The notes: generated from the sequence alone by a model not told the origin. Positions 1-12,430 are shown, counted from the first letter of the stretch. The stretch is 64,000 nt of DNA from Microcebus murinus (GCF_040939455.1 NC_134108.1:16459501-16523500); one strand, 5' to 3'. Translations and numbers: made by a program.

Positions 1-457
1 TCACAGTATTGTTACTCTAGACAGAAGGCAAGAGGAAGGATGTGCTACTTCCGTATCAAGAAAAACAGAAAATCTAGGCCAAGTAGTCATTAAGACCTAG
101 GATAGCAAGAGTATTGTGTCGAAATGTGTTTCTCCATGGTGCTTACTGATCAGTACTGAGGCCAGCCTCAGGAGTACAGCACAGAACCCATTCTCCCCCT
201 GCCAGGCAGCAACTAAGTGGAAATATTGACTCTGAGTGGCATTTTTCTGACCCCACACACTTCTTTTGTGTTGTGCTTTGGTAAACATAATCTATGAAAA
301 ACATATGTACCAAAAATGCATTTATTCACATCACAGTTTTAATATGGAAGATTGTTTAAAACACTGAACCCACACCCTTGGAAAATATGATGGAAGTGCA
401 ATATTTAATTCTCACTTCCCCTCTATCTCTGTGAGCAATGCTCAGCAATCCACGGAG

Positions 458-650
458 CAGGGTTTCTCAACCTCAGCACCACTAACATTTGGGGCCAGAT
501 AATTCTCAGTTGCGGGAGCTGTCCTGTGTGTTGTAGGACATTTAGCAGCATCCCTGGCCACTGCCCACTAGGTGCCAGTGATAACTCCAAGTCTTCAGAA
601 TTGCCCAATGTCCCCTGGGGAACAAATGGCCCCCGTTGAGAAAGTCACTG
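458..650 (-). mobile_element. MER20 (hAT-Charlie nonautonomous DNA transposon)
   Basis: The stretch opens with a CAGGGTTTCTCAACC-type inverted terminal repeat and ends with GTTGAGAAAGTCACTG. Between them are blocks typical of MER20: a GCCAGATAATTCTC block, a GTGTGTTGTAGGACATTTAG block and TGTCCCCTGGGG. It is close to full length (about 190 of 219 bases). I could not find an intact 8-bp target duplication. Orientation is by comparison with the remembered consensus. Confidence 0.8.
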
Positions 651-1108
651 CATTTGAGAAAGTCAGAAAGGTGGTGCCGGAGAAGCATGGATGGAAACAA
701 GTTCCAGTCCAGCTGCAGCAGTTAGCTAACTGTAACCTTGGCCACTCAGATTCTGTGAGGTTCAGTCAATGCATCTGTCTTTGATGGTCAGACCCTGAGG
801 CAGAGATGCGCACGCACTCAGGTACAATCTACCGAGAAGAGAAGGAGGATTGGACTGAGGGTGAATGCAAACTGCAGTGCACCTGCAACAGATACCTAGG
901 TTGGTCCCATGGCAGACTCCAGAACCAGAAAATTGGATGGCCCTCCAGAGTTGTCCCAAATTGAGGCAAGGGGTGATATTTGTGTATGAGTCTTCATCAT
1001 CAAAATATTTTCACTGTTGCAGTATTTTAATTTATTTTTATTTAATTAAATGATCAAAACTATTTATAAAATGAATAAAATACTTTTGAAAAATTATGTA
1101 TGTGTGTC

Positions 1109-1137
1109 TGAGAGAGAAAGAGAGAGAGAGAGAGAGA
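1109..1137. repeat. (GA)n microsatellite
   Basis: A GAGA-rich run, starting with GTGTCTGAGAGAGAAAG and continuing as pure AG repeats to about 1137. It is a simple sequence repeat in intron 1 with no visible link to a mobile element. Confidence 0.85.
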
Positions 1138-1260
1138 TCTGGAAAAGAATTTTAGATCCTTACCTCAAAAAGTATGGTCCCACTAGTGCAGTCTCCATAT
1201 AAAAGTTTCCATTATTCAATCTGCATTTGATAGGTTTGGAGTAGGCCTGAGATTCTGCAT

Positions 1261-1355
1261 TTCCTTCCTTCCTTCCTTCCTTCCTTCCTTCCTTCCTTCC
1301 TTCCTTCCTTCCTTCCTTCCTTCCTTCCTTCCTTCCTTCCTCCTTCCCTCCCTCC
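1261..1355. repeat. (TTCC)n microsatellite on an Alu-monomer tail
   Basis: Twenty uninterrupted TTCC units at 1261-1340 are followed by degenerate CCTT/CCCT units to 1355. The array lies exactly where the poly(A) tail of the minus-strand Alu monomer at 1356-1508 should be and inside that element's target duplication, so it evolved from the tail. On the minus strand it is a GGAA array. Confidence 0.9.
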
Positions 1356-1508
1356 TTTTTATTTTGAGACAGCTTTGCTTTGTCACCCAAGCAAGAGTGA
1401 AGTGCATCACCATAGCTCACTGCAACCTCAAACTCCTGGCCTCAAGCGATCCTCCTGCCTCAACCTCCCAAAGTGCTAGGATTATAGGCATGAGCCACCA
1501 TGGCCAGC
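1356..1508 (-). mobile_element. Free left Alu monomer (FLAM-like)
   Basis: On the minus strand it begins GGCTGGCCATGGTGGCTCA and ends with a GAGACAGAG-type junction followed by the tail, and has only the left Alu arm (about 150 bases). Pol III A and B box regions are present in degenerate form. A 9-bp direct repeat, CTGCATTTC, flanks the element together with its tail (1255-1263 and 1509-1517), consistent with L1-mediated insertion. Full dimeric Alus are about twice this length. The alternative is an Alu broken by a later deletion, but the clean flanking repeat argues against it. Confidence 0.8.
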
Positions 1509-2191
1509 CTGCATTTCTAAGAAGTCCACTGGTGATGTTGATGCTGCTTATTCACAGACCACACATTGAGTACGCTAGTTTCTAGATGATTCCACTAAAA
1601 TGGTTACTAAAGTTCAGGTGAAGAAATAATTGAGCATCCCAAAAAGAAAAAGAAATGTGGAAACAATATTGTACCACAAACCTAGTAGTTTATACACTGC
1701 TGTCTTAGCAGTAAAGTGAACCCCATTAAAACTTTCAGCAAATCAAAGGTATTTCCTTCAGCATTTAAACATTAATGCCTCTGAATCTAAGACGAGGCTA
1801 AGTAGGTACCATTTGCTGGCAGGCATAGGTAGCTAGATGGACTCTGGATGTATTATTTACAACATAAATACCACAAAACAAGATCTGAATAACATTACTC
1901 CCTGTGAAAATGGGCCAACCCTTAACCACAGCATTTTCCTGAACTGAACTGGCATTCACAACCATTCACTTCAAATGTCAGCACTAAGCCCTTAAGTAAA
2001 AATAATTTGCTACAGACATCACGTTGATGAGATAGTTACTGAACATTTTTAATAAAACAGTAATAAGAGTTGATCTTAAAATGAGACAAAGACCATTAGA
2101 GCCAAAATTAGCTGCATTTCTCTTGATAATTTTATTCCGGCTGCCTTGCATCACTCAAAAGATTTTATCATTTTTTTAAAAGCGCTCTTAA

Positions 2192-2540
<349 letters not shown>

Positions 2541-3200
2541 AAGCGTTCTTAAGACATATTATAAGTCAGCATCTTGGATTTTATTTTTTATCATAGTCAT
2601 CTAGATTGGATGTGTCAGAAAATTATTATATGAGGATCATGAGTGATCTGTGCAAACAGTTCCATTCTATGGACATGAGCAGAACTTTATGAAATGAGTA
2701 AAAGCATAATAACAATGTTTTAAAATGAAATTTCTAATGTATTTTAATAATCTTTACATATAATGATACTTCCTCAAAATGACTCATATCTAAATTGTTT
2801 AAACACCCAATGAGGTTCATCTGCATTAATTAATAAAATAACTTTCCCTAAGTGAGGGTATATATAATTTTTTCCAGTTGAACAATCTATTTTTAAAAAC
2901 TGACCCAAAATTTAAGAAGATAAACTATTTAAAAATGATCTAATAGGAAGAAAATACTCACAAGGATTTGCTATGTAATACTAGTAGCTTTGATTACAAT
3001 TTTTTAAATAGCACTGTCACTACATGAATTATCAAGATTAGTAGTGGTAGAATTTACATTAAGCAAAATGTCTTAAGATTGAGCTCTAATTGTATTGCAT
3101 TATTTAAAAACTGGTATGATTTTTTGTGTGTGTGAACATGGCAAAACAAAATAAGTCTTGTTAAATCTACCCTTCAAAAAAAAGAAAAGAAAATTCTATT

Positions 3201-3455
3201 CTAGCACTTTGGGAGGCTGAGATGGGACAATCCCTTGAAGCCAGGAGTTGAAGACCAGCCTGAGCAAGAACAAGACCTCATACAAACAACAGAAAAATTA
3301 GCTGGGCATGAAGGCATGTGCCTACAGTCCCAAGTACTCAGGAGGCTGAAGCAGGAGGATCACTTGAGCCCAGAAGCTTGAGGTTGCTGTGAGTATGGCA
3401 ACACCACTGCACTCTAGCCTGGGCAACAGAGCCGACCTGATCTCAAAAAAAAGCA
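3201..3455 (+). mobile_element. 5'-truncated old Alu
   Basis: The stretch starts inside the left arm at CTAGCACTTTGGGAGGCTGA and runs through the right arm to a short A tail. It lacks the first roughly 35 bases. Divergence is higher than in the copy at 2192 and the long lemur-type linker is missing, so it is an older, J-like insertion. Confidence 0.85.
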
Positions 3456-3894
3456 AATTTTGTAATTCTGCTTCCCTACATCCCACATCAGTTCCACAAT
3501 TCATACATTGTTTATAAGCAAGGGATCAATAATAAGTAAACATGTATATTTTAAGGAACTGCTTTTTTTTAAGTATGTGGTTTGGGGCATTGGTTAGAGT
3601 CAGTTCTTTTCCTGTGTTTTCCTATATCTTCAATACTGTTGAAGTGCTCAAGTGCCTGGTCATGAAATACACAGAAATATCTTGAAATCTCATCCAAATG
3701 ATTAATTGTGTTAGTGTAGCTTTGATGTTAAGGATGTTTTGTTGTCTTTTTTTAAACTAGGAAGGCATTTATAGAATATTCGAATATCCAGGATGCCATA
3801 TTCACCAAACATTCTGCATAAATATAATAGCAGTTTACTTGTCATTTTGATAGTATACAACTTCAATAAAGATACATTAATACTTCTTTAGTCT

Positions 3895-4050
3895 TTATAA
3901 AGTGACTTTCATATGCATTGCCTCATTTAACCTGTGAGGTAGGGAATATTATAGTCCTCATTTTTAGTTCTGAGGAGTCTCAAAGAGATTATGCAGTTCT
4001 CCCCAAATCATCTAGCTATTGGGTAGTAAAATCGAGATTCAGATCTTAGT
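3895..4050 (+). mobile_element. MIR fragment
   Basis: The order of blocks (low-order T-rich start, CCTCATTTAACCTGTGAGGTAGG, ATTATAGTCCTCATTTTTAG, GTAGTAAAATCGAGATTCAGA) follows the MIR core and 3' part. It is strongly diverged, as expected of this ancient tRNA-derived SINE. Confidence 0.7.
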
Positions 4051-4329
4051 CTGAGATAGTTTTCTCCTCTTGATGCATAAAGTGAAGTGTGACACAGACC
4101 ATAAAAGATAATGGTCTTCTTAATGACTTATACATTAGGCTTCTTAATGCCTAAATGAACATATGCTCTTCACGATCGGTGAAATATTCCACAGCCATGC
4201 CCTGCTGTTCTTGGGTCTTCCATGCTTCACACATCCACTGCTAAGATATTTCAAGGTGTCTTGAAACACAAGGCGGCAACTTGCTGTTATCAGTGTATTG
4301 ATTCTACCTGATTTCATACAGCCCTACCA

Positions 4330-4400
4330 AGTATCTACCATTCATTCAACAAATATTTATTGGGCTTCCACCATGTAGCAAGCACTCTGCTTTTAGTTTT
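4330..4400 (-). mobile_element. L2 3'-end fragment
   Basis: ATTCATTCAACAAATATTTATTGG followed by CACCATGTAGCAAGCACTCT is the reverse complement of the L2 3' terminus (its GCTCAATAAATATTTGTTGAATGAATGA-type end). Only the terminal part is recognisable. Confidence 0.6.
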
Positions 4401-5099
4401 TCTAATGCTGACAGTGGATACACCACATGGTATGAACAGCTAACATATATATTCTTTCTAGTGGTATACTCTGACTGCACCCAAGTCTATGATCTTACAA
4501 CTAGCCGGGGTACAAACCCAGGTGTGATCTGCCTGACATGGCTGCCTATCTGGGGGGACAGCTCCTACCAAATGGGGCACAGATCACCCACTGGTGGGAC
4601 TTGAGAGGATGTGAGATGGCCCATGGGTGAGCAAACACTGCCGGGACTTACACTGGGAGAATGTTATTTCCTTCGTAATTCTCATTCGGTCATTCTGATG
4701 ACATAAAAAAGAGTGTCACTGTTTGGGGCAAGTATATCCTTAACATCTTTATAACTTAATAATCTCACTTTTTAGCAGAGAGAATGCTTCTGGCTCGGGA
4801 CCTTGAACAGGCAAACTTATCTAGTGAAAATTTAATGCATCTTTTCACTGCATTTATTTTTAGTGTTACCTTTTTTTCATAGCAAGTGAAAGTGGTTTTT
4901 ACATTTCCATACATATGATAGGGATATAACATTTCTTTTATAAATTATTTACACATAAAAGTCAAGTTATATTTAAAATGATGAAGCATATGAAGGTGGT
5001 TGGGGGTATATGATACGGCATAAATTACAGAGGTGGTACAGAAATTGCTGACATTTGGGAAAAATACCCAGGGAGAAAAATCAGCAGATGGATAATCAA

Positions 5100-5445
5100 C
5101 AGCCTGCCTCTAGGACAAGTTGTGTGACTTTGAAGACACCACTGAACCTTGCCCCCTCATCATCTTCATCTGTAAAACATGGGGTTGGACATGATGTGTA
5201 ATGCAACGGTTTTCTGTCCCCAGTCCCCCAAGGGTATGGCAATTCCCCCTGGGCAGAGGGACCTTACTACTACAATAATGCTGGACTAGGAATTAGAAGG
5301 TTAGAAGGAAATGTATAGTTTTTTCAAGTTCCCCCAGATTCCACTCCCAAGTGTATTCTCTTCATCATACTAAGAACATGCTTGGGAGCTGAGAATCACT
5401 GGACAAGATCGTCTCTAAGGCCTCTTCCAGCTCTAGAACTCAAAG
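5100..5445 (-). mobile_element. MIR-like fragments
   Basis: Two pieces look like a reverse-oriented MIR: 5100-5200 (TTGTGTGACTTTGAAGACAC to CATCTGTAAAACATGGGG) and 5395-5445 (CTCTAAGGCCTCTTCCAGC). The 200 bases between them are not recognised and may be an insertion or an unrelated block. Confidence 0.45.
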
Positions 5446-5725
5446 AAGCTCAGATTTTACTTATAATGGTAGTGCAAACACATCAAGGACATGTGGTAGC
5501 TGTGAAAAGAAAATACATGCATAATTTTGCCTAAGAAGAAAGAATTATTAAAAATGATGACAGCTCTGCTTCTTTAGGGAAAAGGTGTACATGGGCAAGA
5601 CTCCAGGAGAGAAATACTTTCTGCAAGGCTGATTAAAACTTGAGCTCTGTTAGAAAATGAGAATGTGACTTATCTGAATCTGGCAAAAACACTCCCATTT
5701 GATTATAGAAATGTATTTGTGTTTA

Positions 5726-8265
5726 GATGTGCTGGAGATATTGGAGGTCCAGTCCCAGACTACCGCAATAAAGCAAACATCATATCACAGTAATGTGACT
5801 CACACAAATTTTTTTGGTTTCCTGGTATATATAAAACTTATGTTTGTACCATACTATGTTCTATTAAGTGTATAACTGCATTATGTCTAAAAGCAAAATG
5901 TCTAAAAGCATACCTTAATTAAAAAATACTTTATTGCTAAAAAAAAATATATATATATATAAAAATTCAGTTCTGTGATGTTCCATTAAAAAAAAATACT
6001 TTATTGTTAAAAAAAAAAAGCTAATAATCATCTGAGCCTTCAGCAAGTTGTAATCTTTTTGTTGGTGGAGGGTCTTGCTTCACTGTTGATGGCTCTGCAC
6101 TGATCAGGGTGATGTTTGCTGACAGCTGGGGTGGCTATGGCAATTTATTAAAATAAGACAATTAAGTCTGCTGCACTGATGGACTCTTCCCTTCATGAAA
6201 GATGTCAGTAGAATGTCATGTTGTTTGATAGTATTTTACCCTCAGTAGAACGTCTTTAAAAATTAGAGTAAATCTCTCAAACCCTGCCTCTGCTTTATTA
6301 ACTAAGTTTATGCAATATTCTAAATCCTTTTCTATTGTTTCAACAATGCTCACAGCATCTTCACTAGGAGTAGGTTCCATCTCAAGAAACCACTTTCTTG
6401 GCTCAGCCATAAGAAGCAACTCCTCATTCGTTAAAGCTTTATCACAGATTGCAGCAATTCAGCACCCTGTTCAGGCACTGCTTCTAATTCTACTTCTCTG
6501 TTTCCACCACACCTGCATGTTACTTCCTCCACTGAATTCGTGAACCACTCAAAGTCATCCATGAGGTCTGAAATCAGCTTATTCTAAACTCTTAAGAATG
6601 TTAGTATTTTGACATCCTCTTATGAATTGTGAATATTTTTAATAACATCTAAAACAATAAATTTTTACCAGAAGGTTTTCAGTTTTCTCTGCTTATATCC
6701 AACAGAGCAATCACTATCCATAGCAGCTATAGTCTTAAGAAACATATTTCTTAAATAATAAGACTTGAAAGTCAAAATTACTCCTTGACCCATGAGCTAC
6801 ATAATGGATGTGTGTTAGCAAGCATTAAAACAATATCAATCTCCTTTTATATATCCATCAGAGCTCTGGGGTGACTGGGTGCGTTGTCCATGAGCAGTGA
6901 TATTTTGAAAGAAAGCTTTTCATTTGAGAAGTAGGTCTCAACAGTGGGCTTAAAATATTCAGTAAGCCATAACGTAAACAGAAGTGCTGTCATCCAGGCC
7001 TTGTTGTTCCATTTATACAGCACAGGCAGAGTAGATTTAGCATAATTCTTAAGGGTCCTAGTATCTTCAGAATGGTCCATGATCATTGGCTTCAACTTCA
7101 AGTCACCAGCTATATTAGCTCCTAACAAAGAGTCATCCTGTCCTTTGATGATTTGAAGCCAGGTATTGACTTCTTCTTTCTAGCTGTGAAAGTCCTAGAT
7201 GCTATCTTCTTCCAATAGAAGGCTGTTTTGTCTACATTGAAAATCTGTTGTTTAATGTAGCCACCTTCATCAATGATCTCAGCTATATGGATTTTCTGGA
7301 TAACTTGCTGCAGCTTCTACATCAAAATTTGTTGTTTCACCTTGCACTTATTTTATGGAGATGGCTTCTTTCCTTAAACCTCATGAACCAACCTCTGCCA
7401 GCTTCAAGCTTTTGTTCTGCAGCTTCATCATCTCTCTCAGCCTTCAAAGAATTGAAGACAGTTAGGGTCTTGCTCTGCATTAGGCTTTGGCTTAAGGGAA
7501 TGTTGTGGCTAGCTTAATCTTCTATCTACCACTCAAACTTTCTCCATATTGTCAGTAAGACTCTTTTTCATTCTTATCATTGGTGTATTCACTGGAGTAG
7601 CATTTTTCATTTTCTTCAAGAACTTTTCCTTAAAAAAGAAGAACTTTTCCTTTGCATTAAAAGCTTGGCTAACTCTTTGTTGCAAGAGGCCTAGCTTTTG
7701 GCTCATCTCAGCTTTTGATATGCCATCGTCACTAAGCTTAATCATTTCTAGCTTTTGATTTAAAGTGAGAGAGGTGCAACTCTTTCTTTCACTTGAACAC
7801 TTAGGGGCCATAATAGGGTTATTAACTGGCCTAATTTCAATACTGCTGTGTCTCATGGAATAGGGAGGCCTGAGGAGAGAGACAGGCAAGGGGACAGCCG
7901 ATTGATGGAGCAGTCAGAACACACACAACACTTACTGATTAAGTCTACCATCTTACACAGGCATGGTTCATGGTTCCCCAAAACAATTACAACAGCAACA
8001 TCAAAGACCACTGATCACAGATCACCATTACAGGTATAATAATGAAAAAGTTGTGAAATATTGTGAGAATTACCAAAATGACAAAAGAATTACCAGAATT
8101 ACCAAAAGAATTACCAGAATTACCAAAAGCTCACAGAGACACTAAGTGAGCACATGCTATTGAAAAAATGGTGCTGACAGACCTGCTCAACACAGGATTG
8201 CCACACACTTTCAATTTGTAAAAAATGTGATATCTTCGAAGGACAATAAAATGAGGTATTCCTGC
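5726..8265 (-). mobile_element. Tigger1 DNA transposon (pogo/Tc1-mariner), inactive
   Basis: The minus strand starts near 8265 with a decayed CAGGAATACCTCATTTTATTG terminal repeat; the other terminus lies near 5726 next to a TA. Transposase remnants are readable in order: an N-terminal helix-turn-helix region (7889-7533, with SLTLNQKLEMIKLS), the first catalytic Asp context (about 7240, FNVD), the second (7128-6847, [10 protein letters not shown]), and a C-terminal segment (6419-6216, [16 protein letters not shown]). Frames are interrupted between these parts, so no protein can be made. At about 2540 bases it is slightly longer than a typical full Tigger1, which is explained by internal duplications at 5928-6018, 7611-7650 and 8085-8130. 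Confidence 0.92.
6216..7889 (-). pseudogene. Tigger1 transposase pseudogene
   Basis: Three separate frames (7889-7533, 7128-6847, 6419-6216) carry successive parts of one transposase of the pogo class: DNA-binding domain, DDE/DDD catalytic core and C terminus. The stretches between them hold stops and frameshifts. A local duplication at 7611-7650 (repeat of AAGAACTTTTCCTT) adds extra residues in the first part. It is a fossil with no sign of being recruited as a host gene. Confidence 0.9.
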
Positions 8266-8312
8266 GTGTATGTGTGCGTCTGTGTACACAAGTGTTTGTA
8301 TATGTATATAAT
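8262..8312. repeat. TG/TA-rich simple repeat
   Basis: GTGTATGTGTGCGTCTGTG leads into TATATGTATATAATAA. The low-complexity tract abuts the Tigger1 terminus, which has lost its canonical TA flank there. Confidence 0.6.
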
Positions 8313-8319
8313 AAAATAT

Positions 8320-10230
8320 AACTACACCTCACTGATCTAAAACTCAGTGTCTGGAGACCTCTTGTATACTGGAATAAACCTGAGTATCAGTAAATAAGCA
8401 GCCAAAATAAATACTGAAAAGGCCTCCCGACAGAGCTCATGTGCCCTCCAAGAGCTCTGCTTACAGCAGTTCACAGAAGCAGCTAATGAGAGAGAGAAAA
8501 AGCCGTTGAGAAACACCAAGTTACACAGAATTTAATCAGACCTTTTTCCTGCAGGACTTAGGGTAGACTTTAATATCTTAATGTATTGAGAGCCTCCCAA
8601 GGAGAAAATATTTTCTAAACTTATTTGACCAAAGGTCCTTTTTCCTCTCAAAGCCATATTACTATTTCCAAGAATGAAGACACCTCCATTTCTAGAGCCA
8701 CTTTAACTTCTGAATTTCCCAAGTGCTCTCACATATAATCGCATCTCATTTCGGGGAGTGGGCTGCACAGGGACGATTATTATGGCCCTGGGGATGGCGG
8801 GAGCCACAGGGAAAGAGCCGGGACCGCCATTCTCTCAGCCCTGCTCGTTCCTCCAGGTGTGGCCCCCTCGCCGGTGCCAGTCTGCTAAATTCTGCAGGCT
8901 GCCCGTCACATCTCTGGGGGTTCGCTGAAAAACACCCAGTGAGGAACCCAGAGGAGAAACTGACGTCAAACAGATTCCCTTAAAAACATTCTGGATGCTT
9001 CAAAGTATTCTTGAAGAGAGCTGTGATGAAATTCATTATTACATAATGCTTCTCCTCATGTCTTTATTCAGTTTCTCGGTGAAATGGCAAGGGTTAGGAC
9101 AAAGGTCTGAAATGCATGCTTGAAAATGCAACAGAAGCGCTGAGTCAATGGAAGCGCAGTGGCGTGTCTGAAATAATGAGGAATTTTCCAGGAGGCTTTA
9201 GGTAGCACTTTCTGGTTGAAAAAAAAAAAGAAAGAAAGAAAATGTTCCACAAAGAACATTCTTTGGTAAAGCTTAGTTATTCTGCAGAAAAAGAGAAGTC
9301 AAGTCCCACACCGGGAAGTAAGGACAGCCACAGCTGTGGGCCACAGCCCAGGGGGCTGGCATGGGCCTTGCAGAAGAGGGCAGAGGGGCTGAGCTGCTGT
9401 ACCCTCCATGAGGACGGAAACACAGGGAACAGGGTGGGAGACACGCAGTGGCCAACGCATTCTGGATAGGACTGAGTGGACAGGCCTTGGATATTGCCCA
9501 AGACGACCGGAGCTCTGGCTCAAGGCCACCATGCCCTGACTTTATGATTTTTGGCAAGTTGCCCAAGGGCCCTGGGTTTCAGTCCTTAAGTCAACAAAGG
9601 GCAGTGATGATGTCTTATGTGACCACAGGTACCCTAGAGGGATTCTGAAAGCCTCAGGACTTAGATCTGTGAGCCTACTAGGACGCTCCTGCCCGGTCTC
9701 ACCCTGACACAGGGATCCTCACAGGACGGCAGCCCACGCCAGGATGCCCTGCCCAAGGTGGCATGGGAGGAAGGCTCAGGGGCAGAAAGGGACGCCATGC
9801 CTGTTCACAAGCCCTCGTGCCTGTACCCTCCCCGGAAGGGCATGGCTGTGGAATGAGTCCCAAGGATGCCCTTTTCTGTTTCCCACAATGCTCTACTCTG
9901 TCTGCCTCAGTCCCGGATCCTCAGGACTTGAAATCCTCCAGTCACATCACTTGATGTAAAAGGAAATAAGACAAAAATATCTCTAATAGGTAACATCTCC
10001 TTGCCTTTTGTCTAAAATTATTGTTTAAAAGAGAAAATGAAAAAGCTTAACAACCCTTTCTGAGTGACCTGGAAAAAAAAACATCTGGAACTGGGGCTCT
10101 GTACTCCAGGAAATCCTTCTGGGCAGGGAGACCAGCCCTCCATGCCTCTTTCTAAATTGGAAGTGAAATTAAAGTTCTATTTATCATTACAATTAGTATA
10201 TTATTTTTAAATTTTAATTTTGTTGATGCC
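8320..10230. other. UST: Unique intronic sequence
   Basis: I recognise no repeat or exon here. GC content is raised at 8720-8980 and 9290-9960, where several short overlapping frames of up to 97 codons occur on both strands, without splice-site context or a family match. A perfect cAMP-response-element palindrome TGACGTCA is at 8961-8968. An A-rich GAAA-type run is at 9220-9242. Confidence 0.5.
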
Positions 10231-10236
10231 CTACTA

Positions 10237-10566
10237 CAGTCATGCAACAGTTAACGGAGGGGATAAGGTCTGAGCAATGCCATGTCAGGGGATTGCTTGG
10301 GGGTGTGACTGTCACAGAGTGTCCTTACTTATTTATACAGACCTAGATGGAGCAGCCTACTACACACCTAGGCTATATGGCACAGCCTACTGCTCCTGGG
10401 CCACACACCTGTACAGCATGTGACTGTATGGAAACAGAATATGTGCATCTAAACATTTCTAAATACAGAAAAAGTACAGGAAAATTACAGTATTATAATC
10501 TTCTGGGACCACTGTCGTATACGCAGTCCATCCTCGACCAAAACATTGCTATGCAGTGTATGACTA
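10237..10566. mobile_element. Short nonautonomous Tigger-type (pogo) element
   Basis: It begins CAGTCATGCAACAGTTAACG and ends with GCAGTGTATGACTA, which form diverged inverted terminal repeats; a TA dinucleotide flanks both ends. Internal blocks such as CTACACACCTAGGCTATATGG and CTGTACAGCATGTGACTGTA match a medium-copy human repeat that I believe is Tigger4-like, though the exact name is uncertain. No transposase segment is present. The 111-codon frame across it is chance. Confidence 0.75.
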
Positions 10567-12200
10567 TATATAGGAAGTCAAATAAAAACATTCACACTGT
10601 ACCTTGTTTTGGAAAAACGAATTTTTTATATTGGTTTGGCTTCATGTTGGTTTGCTTGGGTATCAAAGAAAAACTGATTTGATTTGATATCGCAGAAAAA
10701 CTGAAAATTGCATTATTCAATTAAATCTTATTTATTTATTCAGAGTTATCCAAGTTACCCATCAAGCTGGCTTATCTAAAACACAGCTAAAAGTAGGAGC
10801 TAATGGCCTAAAGTGTAAAAGAGATAAAGATCATAATATCAAGAGATAAAGATCACGAATGCTTTCATTTATTCATTAAGTCCTGCCATTATTGAGTGTG
10901 GCCACTGAGGCACATGCCCAGGGTAAGGTGACAGCAAACCCAGACCCGGTTCCTGTCTGCAGGGTAGAACACATCCCCGCAGAGCTCTAGCGAGAGCCAT
11001 TCCTCCTTGTTTTACAAACAGCCCCAACAAGTTCTGTTATTTGCCCTCTGAATTCACTTCCAGTTAGAAGCAGCACCTTAGCAGGAGCGGGAAGAGCTCC
11101 TACTGCCAGCCACCTGCATGCAGGGAGGAGCACTGAGTGACAAGATGAGAGACCAGAAAGCCACTGAAAGCCAACAAACCCCAGAGTTCACCCAGCAGGG
11201 CAGGGAAGGGAGGGACAGCGAGCCCCGCCCACAGTGACACACCCAGAGGACACAGCCCAATCACTGCCAGATCCAAGAAAAAATTCAAACAATGACTAAT
11301 AGTTCCATTTGAGAAGAAAGTAACATGGAATGTGTTTTAAAGATATAAGAAAAGGTGAATATGATGGTTAAAGGTATAAATCTTCACTTTCTAGAAAACA
11401 CCACCATCTGGAGCTCTTCGTCCCCTGGCGTTCCAGATAACTGCGGCTTTACACCACGTTTCACTACAATCATGTCTCCTTAACTCTTTCCAAATCGCCC
11501 AACTCCAACTGCTGTATCTTGTTAAACTTCAAGTTTCACTTCAAAACTACCACGTGTGGGAAAAAAACTAGATGATTCTGCACAAAACTGGTAGCCACGA
11601 TAAAACGGCTTTATTTCCAAGCCCCTAGAATTCTCAGTTACATCACTGACCGCGTTCCCACCCTCAAAAATCCACCACAAACACTTTTGCTGAGAAAGGG
11701 TTGAATGCATTGGAAAATGTAAGCTAACCGTTATATTTTTTAAAGACTTGGAAGAAGATTCACCAAGTGCCTGAGTGAGAAGCAGAAAACACGCTGCTGC
11801 CGGAAACCAGGACTGCAGGTCTGCAGCCGAGACCACAGCTCTTCTTACCAGAATAGCGTCTCGCTGGTGTTTAAAGATAAGATCTCTCTTTTTTGTTTTT
11901 GTCTTTCCCATGAGGTAAATATGCCCTATTAATTCAGCCAAATAAACAAGTCTCTGAAATTCACATATCCTTTAAGAAATGCAAAAAATAAAGTGTAAGT
12001 AACAAAATTTTCAGCTCAGAGTTCCTCCATGTTAAAAAACAACAATAACAACAATAAAAGATACATGACTTGTTTTCATATGGTCTCAGGAATAAAATTT
12101 GCATTTTATCAAGTGTAGATAATTAGTTATGACATCATAAAAATAGTCCCCATATTTGGGGTTCTTTTCCAACAAGTTCAAAACCATGGCCAACTACTCT
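10567..12200. other. UST: Unique intronic sequence
   Basis: No exon or named repeat is recognised. Small local features are a tandem pair of AGAGATAAAGATCA at about 10819-10852 and a 139-codon minus-strand open frame at 11522-11941 that resembles no family I know and lacks splice signals that would make it an exon. Confidence 0.45.
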
Positions 12201-12204
12201 TCTC

Positions 12205-12430
12205 TCCAAGGACTGCCTCAGCTTGTCAGTGAGTAAAATGGGAGGATTAATCACTCAGAGGATCTTGTGAGGATCAAACAAAACATAAGACAATCAGGAA
12301 ACGAACTCAGAGCAGACAATCTATAAACATTTGTTTTGTTTGTTTTGTTTTGTTTTCACTAGACTGGAAGTCCCAGGAAGTCCCTTGGCACTCAGTAGGT
12401 GTTCAATAAATATTTCTTAATAAGTGAACA
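12205..12430. mobile_element. MIR (minus) and L2 3' end (plus) fragments
   Basis: At 12220-12300 the blocks GAGTAAAATGGGAGGATTAAT and CTTGTGAGGATCAAACAAAA are reverse-oriented MIR. At 12376-12430 CACTCAGTAGGTGTTCAATAAATATTTC is the plus-strand L2 3' terminus. A TTTGTTTTG repeat (about 12331-12356) separates them. Confidence 0.65.

Noticed and set aside
1261..1340. Regular direct repeats that could suggest a CRISPR array
   Set aside because: Four-base units without spacers; a microsatellite in a eukaryotic genome.
1160..1420. KEGR-repeat open frames over the TTCC array
   Set aside because: Translation of a tetranucleotide repeat.
9273..9566. GC-rich block with overlapping frames, considered as an exon
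   Set aside because: No consistent frame, no matching splice sites and no recognisable protein. UST has no known coding exon expected so close to exon 1.
11522..11941. 139-codon minus-strand open frame in UST intron 1
   Set aside because: No recognisable domain, no splice signals placing it in a transcript, and it lies deep within intron 1 of UST. A frame of this size can arise by chance in 64 kb.
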